Assembly (NCBI GenBank): GCA_902782395.1
Contig: CACZNF010000028.1
Span: forward strand, 1-8,765
Direction: 5' to 3'
DNA: 8,765 bases
Source: an uncultured Erysipelotrichaceae bacterium
GTDB taxonomy: Bacteria; Bacillota_I; Bacilli_A; RFN20; CAG-826
Under the pieces are notes generated by a model, which was not told where the DNA came from, did no database searches, and worked only from the letters and a program-made list of their open reading frames with translations. Shown one piece after another: positions 1-7,696 of this stretch (position 1 is its first letter; each line of letters opens with the position of its first letter). A program made the translations under genes and the position numbers.

Positions 1-408
1 GATATTAAGCATGAAGTTTAAATAAATATTTAAGGATGATGCTGGAGGCATGAAACGATTGCCAAGTTTCTTTTCCACGTGATTAAAAATGGAAAGAGAT
101 AAATATTTATCCGCGGCAACACTTGCCATAGAAGAAGGATATGTTTCGTTGCTATTGAACTTTTCAATTTCTTCTTGGTTCAAATGGGCAATGGAATAAT
201 AGTATTCGCCAACACAATAAAAGAGCAATTCTAATTGGTTGACTTCTTTAACCTCTATTTGAGAATTCTCTTTGTCGAGCATAGTAATGAGTTCATTAGC
301 CATATCGTAGACATCATAAACATAGTCAACATCTAGTGGGACGCTGACTTGTAATGAGTGGATATACGCTCCAACTTGTTCTTTATTCCATTGATTTCTA
401 ATTTGCAT
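1..408 (-). CDS. Hypothetical protein, partial (3' end beyond window)
   Basis: The frame is open from an ATG at 408-406 to the left edge, giving 136 residues with no stop, so the C-terminus lies outside the window. The start (MQIRNQWNKEQ) sits one base after the glycerol kinase stop codon. No good Shine-Dalgarno site is visible, which suggests coupled translation. The protein is soluble-looking, with no signal peptide or membrane segment. It has acidic and aromatic patches (VDYVYDVYDM near residues 28-37, and a YYYS run near 75) and probably amphipathic helices. I do not recognise the family and assign no function. Its position suggests co-transcription with glpK, but nothing in it points to glycerol metabolism. 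Confidence 0.7.
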   Translation of the reverse strand, partial: MQIRNQWNKEQVGAYIHSLQVSVPLDVDYVYDVYDMANELITMLDKENSQIEVKEVNQLELLFYCVGEYYYSIAHLNQEEIEKFNSNETYPSSMASVAADKYLSLSIFNHVEKKLGNRFMPPASSLNIYLNFMLNI

Positions 409-409
409 A

Positions 410-1828
410 TTATTTAAACATTCTTGTAGCTTTAATTGCGGTCTTCCAACCTTTGTATAATTCTTTGACTTCTTTCTTACTCATGTTAGGAGTATAAGTC
501 GCTTGATATTCATGGATCTTTTTAATGCTTTCCAAGTTAGGGAAGAATCCGCTTTGTAAACCTGCCATGTAGGCTGCACCTAATGCGGTGGTTTCTAAAC
601 ATTTTGGTAATTTAATAGTTGTATTAAGGATATCACTTTGGAACTGCATAAGATACTTATTTTGTGTAGCCCCACCGTCAACTTTTAAAACAGTGATGTT
701 TTGTTTAGCGTCTTTTTGCATCACTTCCATGACATCTTTACATTGATAGGCAATAGCTTCTAGACACGCTCTTACGAACTGTGAACGGTTTGTGCCTCTA
801 GTTAAACCAAAGACCGCACCACGAGCGTCATCGTCCCAATATGGTGTACCTAAACCTGTAAACGCTGGGACAACATAGACTCTCGTTCTATGACTTTGTA
901 AGGCCACTTTTTCAGCGTCTGAGGCGCGTTCAATGAGCTGCATTTCATCTCTAATCCATTGCACAACCGCACCACCAACAAAGACCGAACCTTCTAAGGC
1001 ATAGGTGACTTTGTCACCAATTTGCCAAGCCACTGTGCTTAAAATACCGTTATTAGAGAAGACTGGTTTTTCACCTGGTTCAAAGCATGTTTGACCAAAT
1101 AAAGCTGCTTGTTGGTCACCGATCACACCCGTGATATGCGCGTTACATTTTAAGTAAGAAGCTTGACCATAGTCATAAGCACTTGGTTTAACACTAGGTA
1201 ACATTTTCATTGGGATATTGAATAATTTGCATAATTCTTCATCCCATTTGAGTTCATTAATATTGAACAATAATGTACGAGAAGCATTAGTAATATCTGT
1301 GGCATGGATTTTGCCACTTGTTAATTTATAAATAATCCAAGAATCAATTGTGCCAAATAAAAGGTCACCTGATTCTGCGAGTTGTTGACCGTTTTCAATA
1401 TGGTCTAAGATGAATCTGATTTTACTAGCGGAGAAGTATGGGTTTATTAATAAACCAGTTTTTTGATGAATGAATCCTTTTTGCGAACTTAAAGCATCAC
1501 AAATATCCGCGGATTGACGGGATTGCCACACTATAGCATTACAAACAGGCAAACCAGTCTTTTTCGACCAGACGACTGTTGTTTCTCTTTGATTGGTTAG
1601 ACCAATTGAATCCACTTCATCAATAGTTAAATTAGCCTTAATCAAGACTTCGTTAATGACATCAATAACGCTCACCCAAATAGCAAGAGCGTCAACTTCC
1701 ACCCATCCAGAATGAGGGAAGAGGCATTTCACCTCTCTTTGCGCCATTTGGAATGGTTTACCTTGACGGTCAAATAATATTGCTCTTGAGCTTGTTGTGC
1801 CTTGATCAATCGCTAAAATATAACTCAT
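410..1828 (-). CDS. glpK: Glycerol kinase with internal in-frame deletion
   Basis: FGGY-family kinase that makes sn-glycerol 3-phosphate from glycerol and ATP in the cytoplasm. The 472 residues begin with the phosphate loop DQGTTSSR (8-15). The glycerol-binding set is present: R81-E82 in TNQRETT, W101, Y131 in NPYFSASK, and the catalytic D238 with Q239 in GDQQAALFG. The C-terminal half has VPAFTGLGTPYWD (320-332), DGGATQN (384-390) and TTALGAAYMAGL (413-424). Family members are usually near 500 residues. Between CFEPG (248-252) and EKPV (253-256) the block that normally reads about MAKNTYGTGCFMLMNTG is missing. That block holds the ATP-contacting Thr (T268 in E. coli precursor numbering) and a glycerol-contacting Phe, so activity is doubtful. 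The histidine phosphorylated by HPr in many Firmicute enzymes is not visible in the loop at 221-233. The start is supported by AGAGGT seven bases upstream. It begins 4 bases after the pepP-like gene. Confidence 0.96.
   Translation of the reverse strand: MSYILAIDQGTTSSRAILFDRQGKPFQMAQREVKCLFPHSGWVEVDALAIWVSVIDVINEVLIKANLTIDEVDSIGLTNQRETTVVWSKKTGLPVCNAIVWQSRQSADICDALSSQKGFIHQKTGLLINPYFSASKIRFILDHIENGQQLAESGDLLFGTIDSWIIYKLTSGKIHATDITNASRTLLFNINELKWDEELCKLFNIPMKMLPSVKPSAYDYGQASYLKCNAHITGVIGDQQAALFGQTCFEPGEKPVFSNNGILSTVAWQIGDKVTYALEGSVFVGGAVVQWIRDEMQLIERASDAEKVALQSHRTRVYVVPAFTGLGTPYWDDDARGAVFGLTRGTNRSQFVRACLEAIAYQCKDVMEVMQKDAKQNITVLKVDGGATQNKYLMQFQSDILNTTIKLPKCLETTALGAAYMAGLQSGFFPNLESIKKIHEYQATYTPNMSKKEVKELYKGWKTAIKATRMFK
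1073..1078 (-). other. Junction of the missing NTYGTGCF segment in glpK
   Basis: Codons P251-G252 (1078-1073) mark where CFEPG runs directly into EKPVFSNNG. In ordinary glycerol kinases about 17 residues separate these blocks. The inferred ancestral flanks both contain CAGGT (from ...EPG and ...NTG), so slippage between short direct repeats could remove 51 bases without breaking the frame. The junction is seen in the sequence; the mechanism is inferred. Confidence 0.8.
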
Positions 1829-1832
1829 AAAA

Positions 1833-3095
1833 TTAACCTCTACTGGCCATTAATCTTTCGACTTCACCCATTTCTTTGGCGATGTTCTTAGAAAGGACAA
1901 TTGCCCCATCGTTTGTGACTAAGACATCGTCTTCAATACGGACACCCACACCATAGTTAGCGAAGTATAAACCTGGCTCAACAGTAATGACATTACCGTT
2001 TTCTAATGGTTTTTCTCTTAAAGAGATATCGTGAGTATCTAAACCTAAATGGTGAGAACAGTTATGGTAATAATAATTACGGATATCATCATCCATTTTC
2101 ATTAAACCAGTATTAATACATGTTTTTCTTAAGAATTCTGTCGCAAATTCTTGGAGTTCTTTAATAGTAACACCTGGTTTTATTCTTTGAATAATCGCTT
2201 TATTGCAGTTAAGAACGGCTTCATAGATGATAGCTTGAATACCAGTGAATTTGCCGTTAACTGGATAAGTACGGGAAATATCCGCACTATATTCTTCATG
2301 GTTATAGCCAAGGTCGAAGAGAATTAAATCACTTTCCTTAACCGCATCATTTTGTTGTTCATATGGATAATGTAAACATGTGGCGTTTTTACCCGCGGCC
2401 ACGATTGTGGAGAACGCTAAGGTAGAACGGTCATGTAAACGGCCATAAAGTTCAAAATGATCAGCTAATTCATGTTCCTTCATACCTGGGGTTAATTTGC
2501 TAATCATATAAGCGATACCATTATTGGTCTTTTCAATCGCTCTGACTAAGTTTTCAATTTCTAATGAAGATTTCACCATTCTTAAGTCTCTTAAGATTGG
2601 ATAGATATCAACGATATCTTTATGGAAGTCTAATTGTAATTTCACAGATAAGTCTTTCATATAGAAATCATCTTTGAGTTTTTGTTCTGGTGAAGATAAA
2701 TCTAAATAGATGCAATCAATATCACCATATTGCTTTTTATCTTCATCAAGGGCTAAAGAGAGCATGGTTTCTAAGTTATCACTAGTATAGACGCTTTTAA
2801 TATCACTAATTAAAGAAGCAGCGTCTTGGGTTAAACGTTTACCAGTCCACTTCTCTTTGAGTTCACTATATGGATCAACAAAAAGGTAAGCTTTTCTTTC
2901 ACCTAATGTTTTCAACAACATTAAAGCACTGTGTTCTTGCTTAATGCCTGTTAAGTAGAAGAAGTTTTTATTAACGCAGAAAGGAAGTGCTTCATCTTCA
3001 CTGGCAATTTTGCTGACACCAGAGAATAAGATAGCAACGCTATTGTCTTTCATTTGGTCGAAGACTTTTCTTCTACGATTTTCTAATTCTGACAT
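1833..3095 (-). CDS. pepP: Xaa-Pro aminopeptidase (aminopeptidase P, M24B)
   Basis: Cytoplasmic metallopeptidase that removes an N-terminal residue preceding proline. The 420 residues match the usual length. The N-terminal creatinase-like domain covers about 1-165, with FFYLTGI (45-51) typical of its start. The C-terminal pita-bread catalytic domain covers about 175-415. All five dinuclear metal ligands are visible: D261 in LFDLG, D272 in SADISRTYPV, H348 in HNCSHHLGLDTHD, E373 in TVEPGLYF and E388 in VRIEDD. H242 (LHYPY) and H355 (THD) match catalytic histidines of the family. A strong Shine-Dalgarno AAAGGAG lies seven bases upstream of the ATG. The gene begins two bases after the mrp-like stop and ends four bases before glpK. 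No signal peptide is seen. I see no sign of damage. The substrate in vivo is unknown; prolidase is a less likely alternative because of the AMP_N-type N-terminus. Confidence 0.95.
   Translation of the reverse strand: MSELENRRRKVFDQMKDNSVAILFSGVSKIASEDEALPFCVNKNFFYLTGIKQEHSALMLLKTLGERKAYLFVDPYSELKEKWTGKRLTQDAASLISDIKSVYTSDNLETMLSLALDEDKKQYGDIDCIYLDLSSPEQKLKDDFYMKDLSVKLQLDFHKDIVDIYPILRDLRMVKSSLEIENLVRAIEKTNNGIAYMISKLTPGMKEHELADHFELYGRLHDRSTLAFSTIVAAGKNATCLHYPYEQQNDAVKESDLILFDLGYNHEEYSADISRTYPVNGKFTGIQAIIYEAVLNCNKAIIQRIKPGVTIKELQEFATEFLRKTCINTGLMKMDDDIRNYYYHNCSHHLGLDTHDISLREKPLENGNVITVEPGLYFANYGVGVRIEDDVLVTNDGAIVLSKNIAKEMGEVERLMASRG
1836..1841 (-). promoter_or_regulatory. Ribosome binding site of glpK
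   Basis: AGAGGT lies seven bases before the ATG at 1828 and overlaps the last codons of the upstream peptidase gene (...SRG-stop). It fixes the glpK start and fits translational coupling. Confidence 0.8.
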
Positions 3096-3097
3096 AT

Positions 3098-3913
3098 TTA
3101 TTCTCCTTTGATTTTATTAATAATTGGTTGGATTTCTGGAAGAACGAGTTTTTCAATTTCTCCCTTATCCATTAAAGCGGTATTTGCACTGTTGAGTGGT
3201 AATTTACCTAAGATATCAAATTTCATTTGTTTAGCGAATTCTTCTAAATGAGATTCACCAAATAAAGGAATCTTTTCTTCACATTTTGGACAGACGAGAT
3301 AAGACATATTCTCAATAACACCTAAGATGTTAATGTTCATCATCTCCGCCATCTTGATGGCTTTAGTGACGATTAAAGAGACTAAGTCTTGTGGGGATGT
3401 AACGATGATTAAATCATCGATTGGTAAACTTTGGAATGTGGTTAAAGCCACATCGCCTGTGCCTGGAGGCATATCGATTAATAAAACATCTAAGTCGCCC
3501 CATGCGACGTTTTCAAAGAATTGCTTAACAAGGTTACCCACTAATGGACCTCTCCAAAGAATTGGATCAGTTTCGTTATCGAGTAATAAGTTTGCGCTCA
3601 TCACTTCGATACCACCTGGTGTCTTACATGGGAAAATAAAACCATTTTCACCATATGCTTTTTCTTTCACACCAAAGGCCTTTGGAATACTTGGACCAGT
3701 GACATCAGCGTCTAAAATACCGACCTTTAAGCCGTTTCTATTTAAATATGAAGCAATTGAGGAAGTGACGAAAGATTTACCGACACCACCTTTACCGGAT
3801 AAAACAGCGATAATTCTTTTAATATTGCTTAATTCATTTTGTTTGCTCTTAACGATGCGTTCTCCACATCCTTCGACTGAGCAGCTTTCACAGTTATGAT
3901 TACATTCTGCCAT
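3098..3913 (-). CDS. mrp: Mrp/NBP35-family Fe-S cluster carrier ATPase
   Basis: P-loop NTPase of the Mrp/ApbC/NBP35 group, which binds and delivers Fe-S clusters to apoproteins in the cytoplasm. The 271 residues hold a deviant Walker A GKGGVGKS at 40-47, a switch region around ILDADVTGPSIP (66-77), LLIDMPPGTGDV (144-155) and the conserved CPKC at 208-211, the cluster-bridging CXXC of the family dimer. The first 16 residues are cysteine-rich (C4, C8, C11, C16; CX3CX2CX4C). Many anaerobe homologues carry such an N-terminal patch, which may hold an additional cluster; that role is inferred. The DUF59 domain found at the N-terminus of some Mrp proteins is absent. The ATG at 3913 has AGAAAGGT seven bases upstream, 13 bases after the yigZ-like stop. 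All motifs are intact. Confidence 0.95.
   Translation of the reverse strand: MAECNHNCESCSVEGCGERIVKSKQNELSNIKRIIAVLSGKGGVGKSFVTSSIASYLNRNGLKVGILDADVTGPSIPKAFGVKEKAYGENGFIFPCKTPGGIEVMSANLLLDNETDPILWRGPLVGNLVKQFFENVAWGDLDVLLIDMPPGTGDVALTTFQSLPIDDLIIVTSPQDLVSLIVTKAIKMAEMMNINILGVIENMSYLVCPKCEEKIPLFGESHLEEFAKQMKFDILGKLPLNSANTALMDKGEIEKLVLPEIQPIINKIKGE
3103..3109 (-). promoter_or_regulatory. Ribosome binding site of pepP
   Basis: AAAGGAG, a near-perfect Shine-Dalgarno core, lies seven bases before the ATG at 3095. It sits within the last codons of the upstream mrp-like gene, so the two genes are probably translationally coupled. Confidence 0.88.
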
Positions 3914-3920
3914 AATGTTG

Positions 3921-3928
3921 ACCTTTCT
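3921..3928 (-). promoter_or_regulatory. Ribosome binding site of the mrp-like gene
   Basis: AGAAAGGT lies seven bases before the ATG at 3913 and overlaps the TAG stop of the upstream gene (3929-3927). It decides the start and supports coupling between the two genes. Confidence 0.8.
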
Positions 3929-4307
3929 ATAAAGCGATTAACTCGCTACTATTGACGACATCAATACCCGCTTGTAAGTAGGTTCTGAGTAATCTGGAAG
4001 CCCCTAATTTGGTTCCACCGAAATATCTTACCACTATAAGGGCGACATTATTAATGTCTTTTTTATAAAGTAGTTCTAATAATGGGTGACCCGCTGTACC
4101 TTTTGGTTCCCCATCATCACTTGATTTGCTTTTCATATTCACACGATATGCATAGACCACATGTCTTGCTTTTTTGTGCTCTTTTCTTAAGTTAGCAAGG
4201 ATGGGTTTAAAATCTTCTTCATTGTTGAGAGGGAGAAAATAGGCGATGAATTTACTCTTCATCACCTCAATCTGGTTTATGTATTGCGTTTTGATTGTGT
4301 AAGCCAT
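3927..4307 (-). CDS. YigZ/IMPACT-family protein, single-domain (UPF0029 N-terminal domain only)
   Basis: The 126 residues match the N-terminal IMPACT/UPF0029 domain. SKFIAYFLPL (18-27) opens the domain. SSDDGEPKGTAGHPLL (62-77) and VVRYFGGTKLGASRLLRTY (92-110) are the family signature. Bacterial YigZ/YvyE proteins are usually near 200 residues with a second, ferredoxin-like domain (DUF1949). Here the protein ends at SSELIAL, so that domain is missing; I do not see it resuming in another frame before the next gene. The biochemical role is not settled; eukaryotic IMPACT acts in translation control through GCN1/GCN2. The frame is open upstream to 4445, but that part lies inside the giant gene. 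I chose the ATG at 4307, one base after that gene's TAG, because MAYTIKTQYINQIEVMKSKF fits the family N-terminus. Confidence 0.92.
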   Translation of the reverse strand: MAYTIKTQYINQIEVMKSKFIAYFLPLNNEEDFKPILANLRKEHKKARHVVYAYRVNMKSKSSDDGEPKGTAGHPLLELLYKKDINNVALIVVRYFGGTKLGASRLLRTYLQAGIDVVNSSELIAL

Positions 4308-4308
4308 A

Positions 4309-7300
4309 CTAAGATAAGAAAGCCTCCACTCTTTCGCCATATTCTTTGAAGCAGAAGGTGTTGCTATAAACGTTATTAGGAGCATCAGGATCCGCTGTTG
4401 TTTCGTTGACTGGAACGAAGAATTCACCTCTGGTATTTGGCACAAGGGCGACTAGTTTGAATTTAGAATGAGCTTTAGAAAGATAGATGACTTGGGCCAC
4501 TTTAGAGTTCTTGCCGTTTTCTTGACCCATCTTAGCAAAGTTATTCTTTAAGGCAGTAACTTGTTCAGGAGTTAAGCCAGAAGTAATGTTCTTAACTTGG
4601 GCTAAGGAGTCAATCATGCCGTCTAAACCATCACTTTCAATAACGCATACACTAGCGTAATCTTCAACAGTGATTTCATCGTCATCGACGTCATTACCGA
4701 AGCTAAATAATTGATATACATAGCCTGGATACTCAGTGACGTTACTAAGTTTAACGTATTCGTTTTCTAAAACGTTATTTAACGCACCAGAAATGAATTC
4801 ACTAGCGATAACTGAACGTTTGTAGTTAAGTGGATCAGTTTCGTTTGTAGCGTTATAAGCAGAAGCGATAACGGCTAATAAGGCAGGTTTAGTGTTTTCT
4901 CTAAATTCATCTGTTTCGAGCTTATTTGAGGCTAATGCTTCAGCGGTAATCTTGCCATCACTATTATTAATTAAAGTAATTAAAGCTTCAGCTTCAACGG
5001 TGTATGTCTTCACTTCATCGTCCTTATATTGGTCAAGGGCTAAAAGATGAGAAATACGAGAGATTTGTTGTAGCTTTGTAGAAGCTGGAGTACTCACATT
5101 AGCGTCTCTATTAATGTATTGGGCTAAATCATTGCCTAAAGCGTTAACGATTAAAGCACCACGCGCACTGATTTGTTCTGCTTCAACAGTATAGAATTCG
5201 TTATAACCGTTTTCGATATTCTTGTTGGTATTTAAAACATGGGAGTTATAGAGATATTTAATTAAACCTCTTAAACCGTTTTGACCATCAGTGGTCTTGA
5301 CGAAATTAGTTAAATCATCCATACCATCCATATAATGGTCACCAACATATAAGGAAGTCATAACATTATAGATGTTATCGATTTCAGTACCTTCACCCGC
5401 GAGAGCGTCACTACCACCATAAACGACTTGACCTAAACGATAGGTCGCATAATCCACATCGCTATAACTTGTTAAAGTACCAAGTTTAATAGCTGTGAAG
5501 CCATCTTTAATAAATTTAGGCATCGCGTCACTGACTAAGTCAGAAGCATTGACGGCCGTTAACAAACGCTTGATATCGTTTGGTGCGAGTTTATCAAATT
5601 CAAAGCTAGAGACATCTAAAGATGAACCACTACCTAAATCAGCGGCGGTATTGGCTAAGTTCATCATCGCATCAATTTCTTGATTCCACGCTGTGTTAGC
5701 GCCAGTATGATAGACGGTTGTAGAAGGTTTACCATCATCCGCTAAGGTGACAGCATCAACTTTAGCAGTTAGTTTATTAGCAGCGCTACCATAGGTAGAG
5801 ACATCATCGGCAAATGTATCATCATAAGCAAATGTATCTAATTTGACGAAACTACAAATCTTAGACATCATTTCTTCGAATAAAGTGAAGCCTGTACCTG
5901 TTTGATATTGGTCAGTATAGTAAGGGGCTAAGCCTTCATAATTTCTAGCAGGAGAATGGAATAAGTTAGAATCGTGCATATCCTTAAGAATGCTCTTAAG
6001 AGCACCACCTGTGCCAGTTAAAGCCTTTAATGTTGTTGGATCAGACATTTCCTTACCGTCTAATTGAGTGTTAAATTCTTGATAATCAGTTAATAAGGAA
6101 ATGATTCCAGCGATATCTTTTTGTAAATATTTAGCGTGGTAGTTTGGTGTAGCTCTTTCAATATTATCGATGAAGTAATAATGATAGAATGGGTCAACGC
6201 GTTTAAAGTCGACATTTTCACCACCACTGGAAATGCTTAATTGGTCGTTTTTAATAAAGATGTTATAGATGGAGTTTGGAAGAGCGTCATATAGTAAGTC
6301 ACTGTTATTGAGTTTAGTGAATAGTGTTTCAATAACTTCGACGTTCTCACTCTTATTCATATCCGCTTCATTGATGGAATTAGCTTGTGAACCATCACTC
6401 TTCTTTAAAGAATATAAAGCATCAACACAGTCCATTAAGCCATCAATTTCACTAGTTTGTTTGTTTCTTTGTTCGTCAAAGTTCAAAGATTGGTCACTAA
6501 TTTGTTGATCAGTTAAGAAGACTGAAGTCACGAGATATTCAATCTTTGTTTCTTTATTTGTGTATTCAGTGGCCACTTTATCTTTTGGAGAATCATTACC
6601 TAAATAGATAACATCTTTGATGCTGCTTTGAGCGAGCATAGAGTTAAATAAGCCTTGGAATGTTGTAAGAGTATTGTTTTTAGCAGAACCTAAACGATGG
6701 AAGATATAGGAACTATTGAAGTCCTTAATCGCTTTCTTCATATCTTCGATAATGCCATCTTGATTCATCTTGGAGTAATCGAAATCACTACCGACAATAA
6801 CGCCATTAGTTTTCGCTTTATCGATGACCTTATAGAAATCAATCATCTTATCAAGTTCGACTTGTCTAGCAGCACGGCCGTTTGCAAAATCAAACATCTC
6901 GTAGTTAGCGTCAATAATATAGATGTTATAAGCACCAGATAAGTTAAAGGCACTATAACCATTTAATAAGTTATCGGCGGCAATACGATAGAAGTTATAT
7001 AAGCAGATTCTTAAACAACTTGTGTCATTAATTGTGGTTAATATGCCATCCAACACTTCAATTGGTAATTCATTAAATGGAATTTGAGTACCAGCATGAG
7101 CACCAGCGGTTCTCTTTTCCATAACACGTAGTGAGTAAGTCATAAACTTACAAACACGAGAAATCTCATCACAGTTAAACACTTCATCATAATCAGCGAT
7201 GAATGTGTCACTAGCAAAATATGCACCCCAATCATTATTAGTGAGATATGGACCAGTGGCGTTGGTTAAGTCCGCTTTATGAGCGGCTAAGAACGCCGCT

Positions 7301-7695
7301 TGTTTAGTGGTGAAAACATTATAATTACACCAATCAGTTGGTAATGTCGCATCACTATTAGTCTTACCACCTAAATAGACGAAGTCACGATACGCAATCA
7401 TATGGGTATCGGTCAAGGCGTATTCAGGATTATAAGTATCCTTATATTCTTCAAAGTATGGGTCAGCATTAGTGACATCCACGCCTGGTTTAATACCCCA
7501 GTTTTCTTTCCAACTCCAAGTTGCATCTTCACCAGCTTTTGGATCGGCTAATAAGTCGTATTCAGAAGAGTTAACGGTGAATTTCACCATGGAGTCATTC
7601 ACTTTGGCGTAGAACCATTTACCAAATTGGTAATGGCTGACATTGTCTTTGTCAATATAGGTAAAGATACCAGAATAGGCTAATTGATGGAGCAT
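4309..7695 (-). CDS. C-terminal part of giant helical-repeat protein (function unknown)
   Basis: A 1,128-codon stretch ending at TAG 4311-4309. The ATG at 7695 is unlikely to be a real start: there is no Shine-Dalgarno site, and the residues before it in the same frame (HELND) continue the repeat module that the upstream fragment begins. I therefore read it as the C-terminal three quarters of the visible protein. It holds about eight repeats. Each has a helix like WNQEIDAMMNL (670-680) or TSEIDGLMDCV (414-424), a variable linker, and a helix like LFTKLNNSDLLYDALP (458-473), LLTAVNASDLVSDAMP (711-726) or LKSILKDMHDSNLFH (566-580). Residues about 14-170 are a W/Y/N-rich insert outside the repeats. 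The tail after about 1083 ends EYGERVEAFLS. I see no catalytic motif, membrane anchor or sorting signal in this part. Many N, D, S and Y residues would suit an exported protein, but the N-terminus is outside the window. I do not recognise the family. Confidence 0.8.
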   Translation of the reverse strand: MLHQLAYSGIFTYIDKDNVSHYQFGKWFYAKVNDSMVKFTVNSSEYDLLADPKAGEDATWSWKENWGIKPGVDVTNADPYFEEYKDTYNPEYALTDTHMIAYRDFVYLGGKTNSDATLPTDWCNYNVFTTKQAAFLAAHKADLTNATGPYLTNNDWGAYFASDTFIADYDEVFNCDEISRVCKFMTYSLRVMEKRTAGAHAGTQIPFNELPIEVLDGILTTINDTSCLRICLYNFYRIAADNLLNGYSAFNLSGAYNIYIIDANYEMFDFANGRAARQVELDKMIDFYKVIDKAKTNGVIVGSDFDYSKMNQDGIIEDMKKAIKDFNSSYIFHRLGSAKNNTLTTFQGLFNSMLAQSSIKDVIYLGNDSPKDKVATEYTNKETKIEYLVTSVFLTDQQISDQSLNFDEQRNKQTSEIDGLMDCVDALYSLKKSDGSQANSINEADMNKSENVEVIETLFTKLNNSDLLYDALPNSIYNIFIKNDQLSISSGGENVDFKRVDPFYHYYFIDNIERATPNYHAKYLQKDIAGIISLLTDYQEFNTQLDGKEMSDPTTLKALTGTGGALKSILKDMHDSNLFHSPARNYEGLAPYYTDQYQTGTGFTLFEEMMSKICSFVKLDTFAYDDTFADDVSTYGSAANKLTAKVDAVTLADDGKPSTTVYHTGANTAWNQEIDAMMNLANTAADLGSGSSLDVSSFEFDKLAPNDIKRLLTAVNASDLVSDAMPKFIKDGFTAIKLGTLTSYSDVDYATYRLGQVVYGGSDALAGEGTEIDNIYNVMTSLYVGDHYMDGMDDLTNFVKTTDGQNGLRGLIKYLYNSHVLNTNKNIENGYNEFYTVEAEQISARGALIVNALGNDLAQYINRDANVSTPASTKLQQISRISHLLALDQYKDDEVKTYTVEAEALITLINNSDGKITAEALASNKLETDEFRENTKPALLAVIASAYNATNETDPLNYKRSVIASEFISGALNNVLENEYVKLSNVTEYPGYVYQLFSFGNDVDDDEITVEDYASVCVIESDGLDGMIDSLAQVKNITSGLTPEQVTALKNNFAKMGQENGKNSKVAQVIYLSKAHSKFKLVALVPNTRGEFFVPVNETTADPDAPNNVYSNTFCFKEYGERVEAFLS
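4323..4327 (-). promoter_or_regulatory. Distant Shine-Dalgarno of the yigZ-like gene
   Basis: GGAGG lies 15 bases before the ATG at 4307, farther than the seven-base spacing used by the next three genes. No alternative start codon lies between them. Initiation probably relies on ribosomes finishing the upstream gene at TAG-T-ATG. Confidence 0.45.
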
Positions 7696-7696
7696 G

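Noticed and set aside
3327..3899. Plus-strand open frame of 190 codons opposite the mrp-like gene
   Set aside because: It is antisense to a fully conserved Mrp ATPase, has no recognisable family and looks like a codon-bias shadow.
4308..4445. N-terminal extension of the yigZ-like frame (46 additional residues from an ATG at 4445)
   Set aside because: It lies wholly inside the 3' end of the giant gene in another frame, and does not resemble the family N-terminus, whereas the ATG at 4307 does.
7693..7695. ATG at 7695 as the genuine start of a 1,128-residue protein
   Set aside because: It has no ribosome binding site, and residues encoded just before it complete a repeat module begun in the upstream fragment.
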